This document shows positions 26,691 through 34,960 of a stretch of DNA of 64,000 nt, piece after piece. The translations under genes were made by a program, and so were the position numbers. Numbering within the stretch: position 1 is the first letter of the stretch; every line of letters starts with the position of its first letter. The notes below the pieces were generated by a model, which made no database searches, was not told the DNA's origin, and saw only the letters and a program-made list of their open reading frames with translations. Origin of the DNA: Halotia wernerae (GTDB lineage Bacteria; Cyanobacteriota; Cyanobacteriia; Cyanobacteriales; Nostocaceae); assembly GCA_034931985.1 (NCBI GenBank), contig JAYGHB010000100.1:1-64000 (forward strand). The letters are read 5' to 3'.

Positions 26691-27863
26691 TTAATATTCG
26701 GGAACCGCAGGATCGATTTCTCGACTCCAAGCGGTAATTCCGCCTTTGACATTAATCCCGACAATACCAGCTTCTTTGAGGATACCGAGGGCTTTGGCAG
26801 ACCGTCCGCCCATCTTACAATGAGCAATTAAGCGGTGACCGTTCAATATTTCCTTGACCTTGGTAACACCTGCTCCGTTTTCAATATCGGGTAAGGGTAT
26901 CAAAACTGAACCGGGAATCTTGGCAATTTCATACTCATGAGGGTTGCGGACATCCAGCAGTACAAAATCTTTGGCATCGCTATCTAGCAATTGTTTCAAT
27001 TCCTTGACAGTCATTTCTGCTATTTCCATTTGCTGTTTCGCCTCCTCTGCTTTAGCTTGTGGGATACCGCAAAATTGTTCGTAGTCTATGAGTTTTTCAA
27101 TGACTGGGCGGATGGGGTTTGGACGCAGTTTCAACTCCCGGAATTTCATTTCTAGGGCATCATATAGCAGTAATCGCCCACTTAGGGTATTACCCTGTTG
27201 CATAACAATTTTGACTGTTTCTGTAGCTTGGATCGTACCAATGATGCCGCACAATACACCCAGTACACCACCTTCTGCACAAGATGGAACCATTCCTGGT
27301 GGTGGTGGTTCTGGGTACAAGTCACGATAGTTAGGGCCACCCTCGTAGTTAAATACTGTAGCTTGCCCTTCAAAACGGAAAATCGAACCGTAGACGTTGG
27401 GCTTGTCTAGTAACACGCAAGCATCGTTAACTAAATACCGGGTGGGGAAATTATCAGTACCATCTACAACAACATCGTAGGGCTTAATTATATCCAAGGC
27501 ATTTTCGGAACTTAGACGAGTTTCGTACAGATCAACCTGACAACGAGGATTAATCTCGTGAATGCGGTGTTTTGCCGATTCGATCTTGGGTTTACCTACC
27601 CAGGATGTACCATGAATTACTTGACGTTGCAGGTTGGAAGTATCGACTACATCGAAATCAACAATACCAATGCGTCCGATACCTGCTGCTGCCAGATATA
27701 ACAGTAGTGGTGAACCTAGTCCACCTGTACCGATACACAATACACTGGCAGCCTTGAGGCGTTTTTGTCCCTCCAGTCCAACTTCTGGCAAAATCAAGTG
27801 GCGGGAATAGCGTTCATAATCGTCTTTGGTTAACTGAATTTCATCCAGATTGGGGTTGAGCAT
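26691..27863 (-). CDS. moeB: MoeB/MoeZ adenylyltransferase-sulfurtransferase
   Basis: A 390-residue E1-like enzyme that adenylates the C-terminal glycine of ThiS/MoaD-type sulfur carriers and then sulfurates it. The N-terminal ThiF domain has YSRHLILPEVG, the ATP-binding GTGGLGSPLLLYLAAAG and the DGTDNFPTRYLVNDA region. The C-terminal rhodanese domain (about residues 280-385) carries its active cysteine in LIAHCKMGGRSAKA. Zinc-binding CxxC pairs of some MoeB proteins are not evident. The JAMM peptidase gene directly upstream makes a sulfur-carrier/cysteine pathway plausible. No carrier gene is in the window. Confidence 0.94.
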   Translation of the reverse strand: MLNPNLDEIQLTKDDYERYSRHLILPEVGLEGQKRLKAASVLCIGTGGLGSPLLLYLAAAGIGRIGIVDFDVVDTSNLQRQVIHGTSWVGKPKIESAKHRIHEINPRCQVDLYETRLSSENALDIIKPYDVVVDGTDNFPTRYLVNDACVLLDKPNVYGSIFRFEGQATVFNYEGGPNYRDLYPEPPPPGMVPSCAEGGVLGVLCGIIGTIQATETVKIVMQQGNTLSGRLLLYDALEMKFRELKLRPNPIRPVIEKLIDYEQFCGIPQAKAEEAKQQMEIAEMTVKELKQLLDSDAKDFVLLDVRNPHEYEIAKIPGSVLIPLPDIENGAGVTKVKEILNGHRLIAHCKMGGRSAKALGILKEAGIVGINVKGGITAWSREIDPAVPEY

Positions 27864-27928
27864 AGCAGTTTTGGTGGGTCAGCACGGAGTATTAATACTA
27901 TCGAAAAACGATAATTTTTTGTAAGTTG

Positions 27929-28378
27929 TTAAATAATATTTTCAATTAACTCTGGTTGGAACTGATGATGATCATCAAGACTCCAGCTTTGAATATCATT
28001 AGCTTTACCATTTTGAATGGAGACTATTATATATGAATATTCTGGCCAAGCATATATGCGATCGCACTCTGAGGGTACGGCGGGATGATCGGGATGGGAG
28101 TGATAGATGCCGATGATATTGAGGGAATTGTCCCGTGCTTTTTTTTGTATTTGTAACATGGCTTGGGGGGCGATCGCATATCGCCGTTCTTGACTATGTA
28201 CTTCGCCTGGAAAGTTAGCCGCCTCCTGATTCCAAGCATTTTCTGTTGGTATGACTTCTACCACTGTTTTGCTACTATCCAGATGGCCTAGTATTACACC
28301 GCAGCATTCGTCTGGGTATGTGCTTTCGGCATGAGTGTGAATAGTTTGTAAGTGTTCAGGGAGGAGTTGGAGAATCAT
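27929..28378 (-). CDS. JAMM/MPN+ metallopeptidase (Mec-like)
   Basis: A 149-residue Mov34/MPN/PAD-1 family zinc peptidase. The JAMM signature is complete: a glutamate in YPDECCGVILG, then GIYHSHPDHPAVPSECDR supplying the two histidines and the Asp. Bacterial relatives such as Mec remove cysteine from the C-terminus of the sulfur carrier CysO, or cleave ubiquitin-like fusions. Placement 65 bases upstream of moeB on the same strand supports a sulfur-carrier role. ATG at 28378. Confidence 0.92.
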   Translation of the reverse strand: MILQLLPEHLQTIHTHAESTYPDECCGVILGHLDSSKTVVEVIPTENAWNQEAANFPGEVHSQERRYAIAPQAMLQIQKKARDNSLNIIGIYHSHPDHPAVPSECDRIYAWPEYSYIIVSIQNGKANDIQSWSLDDHHQFQPELIENII

Positions 28379-28431
28379 GGAGGATTTTTAACACGGTTTA
28401 AGAGTCATTTAAGCTTAATCAAAAGATTAGT

Positions 28432-29175
28432 TTAATGTGCTTTACCTGCTCCTAAATATAGTTCGGCCACTTTGGGATCATTCAACAATTCTTGACCAGG
28501 CCCTGCGATCGCATCACGTCCTGACTCTAGTACATAACCGCGATCGGCCATTTCCAAGGCCTTACGGGCGTTTTGTTCTACTAAGACAATCGCCGTACCC
28601 CCCTGGTTAATTTGTTTAATTTGCTCAAATACTTGCGTGACTAGAATAGGGGATAAAGCCGCAGAAGGTTCATCCAAGAGCAATAAACTCGGTTCCAACA
28701 TCAAAGCCTTGCCCATCGCTAACATCTGACGTTCACCTCCAGATAGAGTACCAGCACGTTGACGACGGCGATCGCTTAGTCTCGGAAACATGGTAAATAT
28801 TTGATCTTTGAGGGGTTTGAGGGGAACGTTACGCACAAAAGCCCCCATTTCTAAGTTTTCTTCCACACTTAAAGAGGGAAAGACATTAGAAATTTGCGGT
28901 ACATAGCACATTCCCCGCCGCACAATTTGGTTTGACCTTAGTCCAGCAATATTTTCGCCTTTAAAGGTAATTGTGCCTGTATGGGGAGTCAAAAGTCCAA
29001 AAATGGTTTTTGCCAAGGTGGATTTACCAGCACCATTGGGGCCAATCACTGTGACTATCTCCCCTAGCTCAACTCGAAAATTCACACATTGCAGGATATC
29101 TACGTCTTTAATGTATCCGGCGTGAACGTTTTGAACTTCTAATAGTGGAGCAGAATTATTTGCTGAAGCTGACAT
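28432..29175 (-). CDS. natE: Branched-chain amino acid ABC transporter ATPase (LivF/NatE-like)
   Basis: A 247-residue ABC ATPase of the LivF group, one of the two ATPases of the neutral amino acid (N-I, Nat) importer. Motifs are Walker A GPNGAGKSTLAK, Q-loop YVPQ, signature LSGGERQMLAM, Walker B LLLLDEPSAAL and switch histidine position occupied in the VLVEQNARKA context typical of LivF. Partner genes of the same transporter class (permease at 53162, binding protein at 54273) are about 25 kb away, as Nat genes are usually scattered in cyanobacteria. The Nat assignment is inference; UrtE is less likely. Confidence 0.85.
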   Translation of the reverse strand: MSASANNSAPLLEVQNVHAGYIKDVDILQCVNFRVELGEIVTVIGPNGAGKSTLAKTIFGLLTPHTGTITFKGENIAGLRSNQIVRRGMCYVPQISNVFPSLSVEENLEMGAFVRNVPLKPLKDQIFTMFPRLSDRRRQRAGTLSGGERQMLAMGKALMLEPSLLLLDEPSAALSPILVTQVFEQIKQINQGGTAIVLVEQNARKALEMADRGYVLESGRDAIAGPGQELLNDPKVAELYLGAGKAH

Positions 29176-29702
29176 AATATCTTTGTAACACCAAGTTGCT
29201 TTTGTTTGTGATTTTGAGCATAAATCCTCAGTGCTGTCTTACCACAGTTAAGAAAAAGCTCAAATCTTTGTCTATAAAGCAATATAAAAATTTTAACTTT
29301 AGACACATAGCTACGTATGAGGCAGACAAAAAGTTAATTTTAGTTATTGTTTGATATCCCACATCTTAAACCCCTCTAGGAGTAAGCTTTCTGGGTTGTG
29401 GTCGCCGTCCGTCGAACTTCTAGGAAACTAGATTGTTTCTTCTAAAGCATAACGAATGCCGTTCGTTAGAAGCTCACGTTAATATACAGCTCGTAAAATT
29501 CTAACTTATTTGGGCTTCTTCTGGTAGGCGATCACCCTTACAAAGAAAAGGGTGTGGGGTTAGGGTGTATGAATAAAAAACTTTAGTTCTGAGTTTAAAG
29601 CTCAGTTGAAAATGCCTGAGTCCCTTTATCAGCTAAATTCCCAGCTGTGCAAGACATAATTACCTCTCACCTCTGGAAAATGAGCGAACCGACAGAAAAC
29701 CA
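29176..29702. other. Spacer with structured, possibly transposon-derived DNA
   Basis: 527 bases without a gene. A strong two-part hairpin, CTTCTAA...AACGAA-TGCCG-TTCGTT-AGAAG (29439-29472), is followed by CTCACGTTAATATACAG. This layout recalls the right end of IS200/IS605 tnpB elements common in cyanobacteria, but no tnpB coding sequence was recognised, so the link is weak. A TTGTGGGGTTAGGGTG-like tract lies near 29552. The region borders the sulfur island on the left. Confidence 0.4.
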
Positions 29703-30548
29703 CTAACCCCCAAAATTACGCTCTACCATCCTTGCAGTGCTATGATTTTCCACCTGCGAAGACTGAGGATGCTGCCGATTCTGCACCAAAACCAAAGTCG
29801 CAACCGCAAGCAAAAAATAACCAAAACTTTTCTGAAGTCTATTAGCTGGAACAAATTCAGCCAAGTACGCACCCAAAATTGTTCCTGCACTCGCAGCTAC
29901 AATAAAAGAGAACATCAAGTTCCAATTTAAAGAAACATGTCCCAAGTAGCCTAAAAAACCTGCAACTGAATTAAATACGATAATTAATAAGGATGTGCCG
30001 ATCGCCTGTTTCATGGGTACATTTCCCAACAGTACCAAAGCTGGGACGATCGCAAATCCACCACCAACACCAACCAATCCAGTCAGCACCCCAACCCCTA
30101 AACCTTCACTCATTAACCACAACCAACAATACTTGCACACAGGTGGAGGATAGAATGCCAGTTTATCATCTGCTGCTACAGGCTTGGAACTACGACGAAT
30201 CATCAACACAGCAGCCAGCAACATCATGACTGCAAACAGCATCATTTGAAAAGTTTCGGTGACTACTGGCAGTGTAGCAATTTTTGCCCCCGCAAATGCC
30301 CCCAGCATCGTTGCTGAACCAAAAATAAATGCAGTCTTGAAATTAACATTTTTAGCTCGCCAGTGAGGAATGACACCCAATAAACTAACAGTACCGACAA
30401 TGACCAAAGTCATGGCGATCGCAGATTTTGGAGGTATACCCATGACATACACTAGAATTGGTAGCGCCAGCACAGAACCTCCACCACCAATCAAACCCAA
30501 GCTAATCCCAATACAAGCAGCTAGTAAATGCCCAATGATCCAAGTCAT
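29703..30548 (-). CDS. TSUP/TauE-SafE family sulfite or sulfonate exporter
   Basis: A 281-residue membrane protein with about eight hydrophobic segments in two halves, each with the family's glycine-rich motif: IGISLGLIGGGGSVLALPILVY and GVLTGLVGVGGGFAIVPALVLL. TSUP proteins export sulfite, sulfoacetate or related organosulfur anions. It lies downstream of the persulfide dioxygenase gene (gap 72 bases, same strand), whose product is sulfite, so sulfite export is the natural reading. ATG at 30548. Confidence 0.9.
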   Translation of the reverse strand: MTWIIGHLLAACIGISLGLIGGGGSVLALPILVYVMGIPPKSAIAMTLVIVGTVSLLGVIPHWRAKNVNFKTAFIFGSATMLGAFAGAKIATLPVVTETFQMMLFAVMMLLAAVLMIRRSSKPVAADDKLAFYPPPVCKYCWLWLMSEGLGVGVLTGLVGVGGGFAIVPALVLLGNVPMKQAIGTSLLIIVFNSVAGFLGYLGHVSLNWNLMFSFIVAASAGTILGAYLAEFVPANRLQKSFGYFLLAVATLVLVQNRQHPQSSQVENHSTARMVERNFGG

Positions 30549-30620
30549 ACACGACTCCGTTGATTATGAGGATGTAGGATTTTTAAACGCAGAGATCCGG
30601 TAAGTTTGTGTGTAATTTTG

Positions 30621-31313
30621 TTACGCAGCAATGTTACCGCAACGTTGGTTAGCGGGTACTGCTTCCATAATCTTTTTCGGATTGGGTAGATTCAGGTTTG
30701 CCATTAATTGCATAAATTCATCGCGGTTACGTCCCACAAACCGAGGATTCCAGCGTCTCTCTTCCCCAATAGTGGAAACTGTGTTACCACGATAATCATG
30801 ACCGGGATAAACTAAGGTTTCCTCAGGCAATGTAAACAATCGTTGGGCGATTGCATCATACATCATCCCTGCATTCCCACTCTGGAAATCAGTCCGTCCA
30901 CAACCACGAATTAACAGTGAATCTCCAGTCAGCAGGTGAGTACCATTGACTAAATAGGCATTATGGCTATCAGTATGACCGGGAGTTGCGATCGCTTCTA
31001 CTTTCACACTCCCCAATTCCAAGACTTCCCTATCCTTGATCAAGCTGTCTGCACATACAGCTTGGGCATTATCCGGCACAATTCCCAAACAACCCGTTGC
31101 TTCTCGCAGTTTAGCTGTTCCAGTAATATGATCGGCGTGGATATGGGTTTCTAAACAGTATTTCAGAGTTAGTCCTAGTTCTTTGAGTAATTGGCGATCG
31201 CGCTCCACCTGTTCTAATACCGGATCGACCAAAATCGCAGTTTTAGTCTCTAAATCAGCAATTAAATAAGTATAGGTGCTTGTTTCTAGGTCAAAGAGTT
31301 GTCGAAATAACAT
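30621..31313 (-). CDS. pdo: ETHE1-like persulfide dioxygenase (metallo-beta-lactamase fold)
   Basis: A 230-residue mononuclear iron dioxygenase that oxidises glutathione persulfide to sulfite. Ligand motifs are THIHADHITG, TPGHTDSH, LTGDSLLIRGCGRTDFQ and YPGHDYRG. The RGCGRTDFQ stretch and the C-terminal NPRFVGRNRDEFMQLMANLNLPNP-type ending are specific for ETHE1/PDO rather than glyoxalase II. First gene of a leftward unit with the TSUP exporter, divergent from the hdr-like operon. An ATAGTAAT-containing dyad lies 38-66 bases upstream of its ATG. Confidence 0.94.
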   Translation of the reverse strand: MLFRQLFDLETSTYTYLIADLETKTAILVDPVLEQVERDRQLLKELGLTLKYCLETHIHADHITGTAKLREATGCLGIVPDNAQAVCADSLIKDREVLELGSVKVEAIATPGHTDSHNAYLVNGTHLLTGDSLLIRGCGRTDFQSGNAGMMYDAIAQRLFTLPEETLVYPGHDYRGNTVSTIGEERRWNPRFVGRNRDEFMQLMANLNLPNPKKIMEAVPANQRCGNIAA

Positions 31314-31350
31314 GATGCCTAACTCCAGATTGTCTTGATTTTCTACTGTC

Positions 31351-31379
31351 TAATAGTATAACTGTATAGTAATGTAATG
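31351..31379. promoter_or_regulatory. Candidate ArsR operator upstream of pdo
   Basis: AT-rich dyad containing TATAACTGTATAGTAATGTA. It agrees with the arsR promoter sequence (TATAACTATATAGTAATATA) at 18 of 20 positions. Placed just upstream of the dioxygenase start, it would overlap the promoter. Confidence 0.65.
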
Positions 31380-31554
31380 TCTCGTTTAAAAAGTGTATTT
31401 CCTTCTGTGATTGAAGCAATAGCGCCCTTCTAGAGTTAATCCTTATTTATTGGATTTATTGGAATTACTGCGATCGCATAGCGGTTGCTCCGAAACACGG
31501 AGTTTTCCGCCTCTACATTTCTCTGTGTTTAGAAAAATACAAAACTTTACTTGA

Positions 31555-31580
31555 CTATCATATTACTATCTGATTATATA
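31555..31580. promoter_or_regulatory. Candidate ArsR operator upstream of the hdr-like operon
   Basis: On the minus strand it contains CAGATAGTAATATGATAG; the ATAGTAAT core is shared with the sites at 31351, 38651 and 42716. Located about 190 bases upstream of hdrC1 and about 90 bases upstream of the small leader frame. Confidence 0.55.
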
Positions 31581-31669
31581 AGAGATAAGAAAAGACTATT
31601 TGCTGATTGAATTCAGTCCAGAAGCATTGTGGTGGAGAGTGCAAAGATAGCAATTGAGAGGGGTTATCT

Positions 31670-31723
31670 ATGGGTAAATTATTTACAGCAAATTGCAATC
31701 AATCGTGCCACAGACGGAAATAA
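31670..31723 (+). CDS. Possible 17-codon leader peptide with two cysteines
   Basis: ATG at 31670 follows GAGAGGGG at good spacing and opens MGKLFTANCNQSCHRRK before a TAA. It lies 46 bases upstream of the hdrC1 start. The ribosome-binding site is better than that of hdrC1 itself. It could be a leader affecting translation of the operon or a chance frame; the Cys-x3-Cys-His content is suggestive only. Confidence 0.35.
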   Translation: MGKLFTANCNQSCHRRK

Positions 31724-31769
31724 TCAAAGCCAGTAATTAATTCATTCTGCGATTTATTTTGTAGCGGGT

Positions 31770-32486
31770 TTGGTCGAAAACTGCTGTAACGAGCTTAAAA
31801 AAGACATTTTGTATCAGCATGGGATGAATGCCTGTCTGAATTGCGGAGTCTGTACAGCGGTTTGTCCGGCAGCAGAATTTTATGATTATTCCCCCAGGGA
31901 AGTCATGAACACAGTGCAGTCCGAAGATGACGAACTGATCGGGGAATTACTCAAATCAGATCAGATTTGGTATTGTGGACAGTGTTTTTCTTGTAAAACT
32001 CGGTGTCCAAGAGGTAACAGTGCAGCTTCCGTAATTTTGGCTCTCCGTAAACTTGCCATTCGTCACGGTTACTTTGCAGAGTCAGAAAAAGGCAGACAAC
32101 AATTAATCGCCAAGCGGGTGTTTGGGGAAAACATGCTCAAACGAGGTTATACCTTGCTGGCAGAAAACATTACTCCTACCCATTTCCCAGAATTAGGAGA
32201 GAATTGGGAATACTATTACGAACACATGCACCAGATGCGGGAATGGTGGGGAGTACCGATGAATTTGGAAAACAGTGCTGGTTCCCACCGAGTCATTCCC
32301 GAAGCAGACATGGAGGAATTGAGAGCAATTTATCAAACCACGGGGGCAGTTTCTTTAATGGATGCAGTGGAAAAAGGCATGGAAAAGAAACTGGGGGGTA
32401 AGGCTGAAGTTGAAAACTATTGGCAAACCTGGTTAGGAACTGGCGATAGCAGAAACTACGAAATGAAAGGGGAAAACGAGAAATGA
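31770..32486 (+). CDS. hdrC1: sHdr-like iron-sulfur subunit HdrC1
   Basis: A 238-residue electron-transfer subunit of a heterodisulfide-reductase-like complex. Two [4Fe-4S] motifs are present: CLNCGVCTAVCP and CGQCFSCKTRCP. The N-terminal context (DILYQHGMNACLNCGVCTAV then PAAEFYDYSPREV) is that of HdrC1 from sulfur-oxidising sHdr systems. The start is taken as TTG at 31770, since the residues before HGMNACLNCG are conserved in type; an ATG at 31824 would remove them. The stop overlaps the hdrB1 start by four bases (ATGA), so they are translationally coupled. Confidence 0.85.
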   Translation: MVENCCNELKKDILYQHGMNACLNCGVCTAVCPAAEFYDYSPREVMNTVQSEDDELIGELLKSDQIWYCGQCFSCKTRCPRGNSAASVILALRKLAIRHGYFAESEKGRQQLIAKRVFGENMLKRGYTLLAENITPTHFPELGENWEYYYEHMHQMREWWGVPMNLENSAGSHRVIPEADMEELRAIYQTTGAVSLMDAVEKGMEKKLGGKAEVENYWQTWLGTGDSRNYEMKGENEK

Positions 32487-33529
32487 AGCTAGCAGGAAAA
32501 GAAAAGGCTTGGGAAAAACACCAGAAACACGTACCAACGGTAGATGAACCAGGTGGAAATAAGTGGGGATGTTTCCGTAGTTGTTTCCTCCAAAGTGCTG
32601 CTCCCTACACGGAAGGCATTGCTTATAAAATCTTAAAAAATGACTTGGGTATAGACTTGCGGGAAGCAGCAGGACATACTTCCTGTGGGGCGATTGGCTA
32701 TCATGGGGATGTGTCCAACCTAGAAACCCAAATGGTGATGGCAGCAAGGAATTTTTCTGTGGCTCATCATGAATTGGGGGTGGATAATCTTTTCTCTTTC
32801 TGTGTGACTTCTTTTGCTAACTACACAGAAGTGATTAAACTCTGGGAAGAAGAACCAGAATTGCGTGAATATACGGAAAAAACTTTAAAAGAAACAACCG
32901 GACGGGAGTTCTGGATTCCTCATGTTTCCGGTGGTAGACCGTCTGTAGTTCATGCTTCCGATGTGTTCTTTGCTAATCGTCACAAACTGGCTGCCAAGGC
33001 GAAGTATAGTTTAAAGGGAATTAAGGCGACGGATCATGTCGGCTGTCACTATGCGAAGATATTTCCTGACCATTGTCTGGGAGGGGCTGAGTTTCCGCAA
33101 GTCTTGGTGGGGACATTAGAAGCCTTCGGTGCTGAGGTGGTGGATTACCCGGAACGTAGACATTGTTGTGGCATGGGATTTAGACAATGTGCTTTTCCGG
33201 AGAATCGGGATTATACGGCGGGGAGTGTGTATAAAAAGTTAAAAAGTTTGAAAGAAGTGCATCCAGATTGTAAGTTAATTTTCACTAACTGTCCGGGTTG
33301 TACGGTGTTCCTGGATGCGGAACAGGGAACAATTAAGGAAGTGTTGGAAGAGGAGTTTAATGTTAGTATTCTTGACTATGCTCAACTGACGGGGTTGTTG
33401 TTGGGTTACGACCCATTTAAGGATTGTGGTTTGAATGCTAAGGCTGTGGCGATTGAGCCTTTGTTAGATATGATTGGTATTCCTTATGACAAGTCGAAAT
33501 CTGCGGAGGAAAGAAGAAGACCTTTTTAG
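32483..33529 (+). CDS. hdrB1: sHdr-like subunit HdrB1 (CCG-domain protein)
   Basis: A 348-residue HdrB-type catalytic subunit. The C-terminal CCG motif is intact (RHCCGMGFRQC followed by FTNCPGC), suited to bind a non-cubane [4Fe-4S] cluster. The first CCG motif is degenerate: only TSCGAIGY remains where CCG would be. This asymmetry is typical of B1 subunits of sHdr complexes rather than methanogen HdrB. It follows hdrC1 with a 4-base overlap and is separated from hdrA by a 314-base gap with an inserted repeat. Confidence 0.87.
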   Translation: MKLAGKEKAWEKHQKHVPTVDEPGGNKWGCFRSCFLQSAAPYTEGIAYKILKNDLGIDLREAAGHTSCGAIGYHGDVSNLETQMVMAARNFSVAHHELGVDNLFSFCVTSFANYTEVIKLWEEEPELREYTEKTLKETTGREFWIPHVSGGRPSVVHASDVFFANRHKLAAKAKYSLKGIKATDHVGCHYAKIFPDHCLGGAEFPQVLVGTLEAFGAEVVDYPERRHCCGMGFRQCAFPENRDYTAGSVYKKLKSLKEVHPDCKLIFTNCPGCTVFLDAEQGTIKEVLEEEFNVSILDYAQLTGLLLGYDPFKDCGLNAKAVAIEPLLDMIGIPYDKSKSAEERRRPF

Positions 33530-33843
33530 ATTTTGGATTTCTCTTACCATGCTCTGCATAATTAGGAGGTGGAGTCTCCAGCCTCAGAACGAAAGAACCG
33601 CAGAGAAGGTGGAGGAAGGAAGAAGAGAAATTGGGCGTTGCATATTTGCGGGATGAATTGAAATTTTTGTTTAAAACTAAAGGTAGATTCTTTGCGTCTT
33701 TGCGCCTACCCTGCGGGTTCCGCTTTAGCGGTATGCGCGAAACAAAATTCATCCCATTAATCAGCAACGCCAGAAATTGCTGTAAGGGTGAGGGATGGGT
33801 TTGTAAGTTTGCAGACATGAAATTTAAAGGTAAGGTAAGGAAA
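33530..33843. other. Intra-operon gap with an inserted repeat
   Basis: 314 bases between hdrB1 and hdrA. It contains AACCGCAGAGAAGG-type repeat DNA (about 33596-33630) and the dispersed repeat 33698-33737. An open frame continuous with hdrA runs back to 33631, but its codons are repeat-derived, so they are not counted as protein. GGTAAGGTAAGGA just before 33844 is the hdrA ribosome-binding site. Confidence 0.6.
33698..33737. repeat. 40-bp small dispersed repeat inside the hdr operon
   Basis: Matches 59741-59780 in inverted orientation at 39 of 40 bases. Both copies are followed or preceded by GCGCGAA/TCTCA-type repeat edges. Its presence shows that repeat insertion has widened the spacer of this operon. 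Confidence 0.85.
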
Positions 33844-34899
33844 ATGGGTAAGAATGTTGTAGTGATTGGTGGTGGTGTTGCCGGGATGGCTGCTACTGGG
33901 AAATTGAGAGGGTTTGGGTATCATGTAGTTTTGATTGAGAAGGCACAAGAATTGGGTGGTAATGTTAAGAATTGGTATAAAGTTTTTCCTGATTTTACTG
34001 ATGCCTCTGAGATTATCGATAAGTTGAAGGGGGAGTTGGATGGCACGAGGGTAGTAAAGGAAGCTACGGTAACAAGTATTACAGGTTCTGCACCCTACTT
34101 TCAGGTGACTATATCTACGGGTGAGGAAATTGAGGCGGCAGCGATTCTGGTAGCGACGGGATTTAAGCCTTTTGATGCTGCTTTGAAGGAGGAGTATGGG
34201 TATGGAATTTATGATAATTCTATTACTTCGATAGAATTGGATGAGATGTTAAAGCACCACTGTGTACGCACTGCATCGGGTCAAACGCCGAAGAAGGTGG
34301 CGATGATTCACTGCGTAGGTTCACGGGATGAGAAGGTAAATAATAATTATTGTTCTAGAGTCTGCTGTACTAATACGATTAAGCAGGCGATGGAAATAAA
34401 ACAACAAATTCCCGATTGTGATATTTACTGTTTATACATGGATATCCGGGTATTTGGTCGCGGTTATGAGGAATTGTACCGCACTTCTCAAGAAGAGTAT
34501 GGTATCCAGTTTATCCGGGGTCGGCTTTCTGAAGCAAATGAGAAGCCTGACAGTAGTTTATTGCTGCGGTTAGAAGATACTTTGATTGGTAAACCCATGC
34601 GCTTGACGGTGGATATGTTGGTGTTGATGGTAGGGATGGTGGGTAACTCGGAGTTATCTGAGGTTGCGGGTTTAACTGTGGGGTGTGATCGCTTCTATGC
34701 TACTGCTCATCAACAATATTCTAATAATACTTCTCCAAGAGTTGGTATTTTTCTCGCGGGTACAGCAACGGGTCCGAAGGCTATTGTCGAGTCTATCACC
34801 GATGGACGGTCAGCTGCGGCGGAAATTGCTGGTTTTCTCGCTAGAACAACAATGAGTCATCAAGATATGGCGACAAATCAGTTTGTAGTTGCGCTTTAG
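33844..34899 (+). CDS. hdrA: sHdr-like flavoprotein HdrA
   Basis: A 351-residue FAD subunit, short like sHdrA and lacking the ferredoxin domains of methanogen HdrA. It has the Rossmann motif VVVIGGGVAGMAATGKL, LIEKAQELGGNV, an ILVATGFKPFD segment, the conserved HCVGSRDE with cysteines in YCSRVCCTN, and a C-terminal GIFLAGTATGPKAIVESI FAD site. ATG at 33844 has GGTAAGG upstream; 33817 is an alternative. The last codons and the stop lie inside a palindromic repeat, so the natural C-terminus (after the HQDMA region) may have been altered. Confidence 0.88.
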   Translation: MGKNVVVIGGGVAGMAATGKLRGFGYHVVLIEKAQELGGNVKNWYKVFPDFTDASEIIDKLKGELDGTRVVKEATVTSITGSAPYFQVTISTGEEIEAAAILVATGFKPFDAALKEEYGYGIYDNSITSIELDEMLKHHCVRTASGQTPKKVAMIHCVGSRDEKVNNNYCSRVCCTNTIKQAMEIKQQIPDCDIYCLYMDIRVFGRGYEELYRTSQEEYGIQFIRGRLSEANEKPDSSLLLRLEDTLIGKPMRLTVDMLVLMVGMVGNSELSEVAGLTVGCDRFYATAHQQYSNNTSPRVGIFLAGTATGPKAIVESITDGRSAAAEIAGFLARTTMSHQDMATNQFVVAL

Positions 34900-34939
34900 C
34901 GCATGAAATCTAAATTTTTAGAGGCTAAAGCCCAACTAC
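34885..34939. repeat. Palindromic repeat overlapping the hdrA stop codon
   Basis: GTAGTTGCGCTTTAGC (34885-34900) and GCTAAAGCCCAACTAC (34924-34939) are inverted copies with one mismatch. The left arm encodes the final VVAL and stop of hdrA, so the gene now ends inside the repeat. The hairpin also lies between hdrA and hdrC2 and could modulate transcript stability. Confidence 0.8.
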
Positions 34940-34960
34940 GAACCAGCGAGGAATAAGGAC

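Noticed and set aside
33631..33843. N-terminal extension of HdrA (71 extra codons)
   Set aside because: The extra codons are made from a dispersed repeat that also occurs at 59741-59780. HdrA-type proteins begin at the Rossmann motif, and GGTAAGG lies just before the ATG at 33844.
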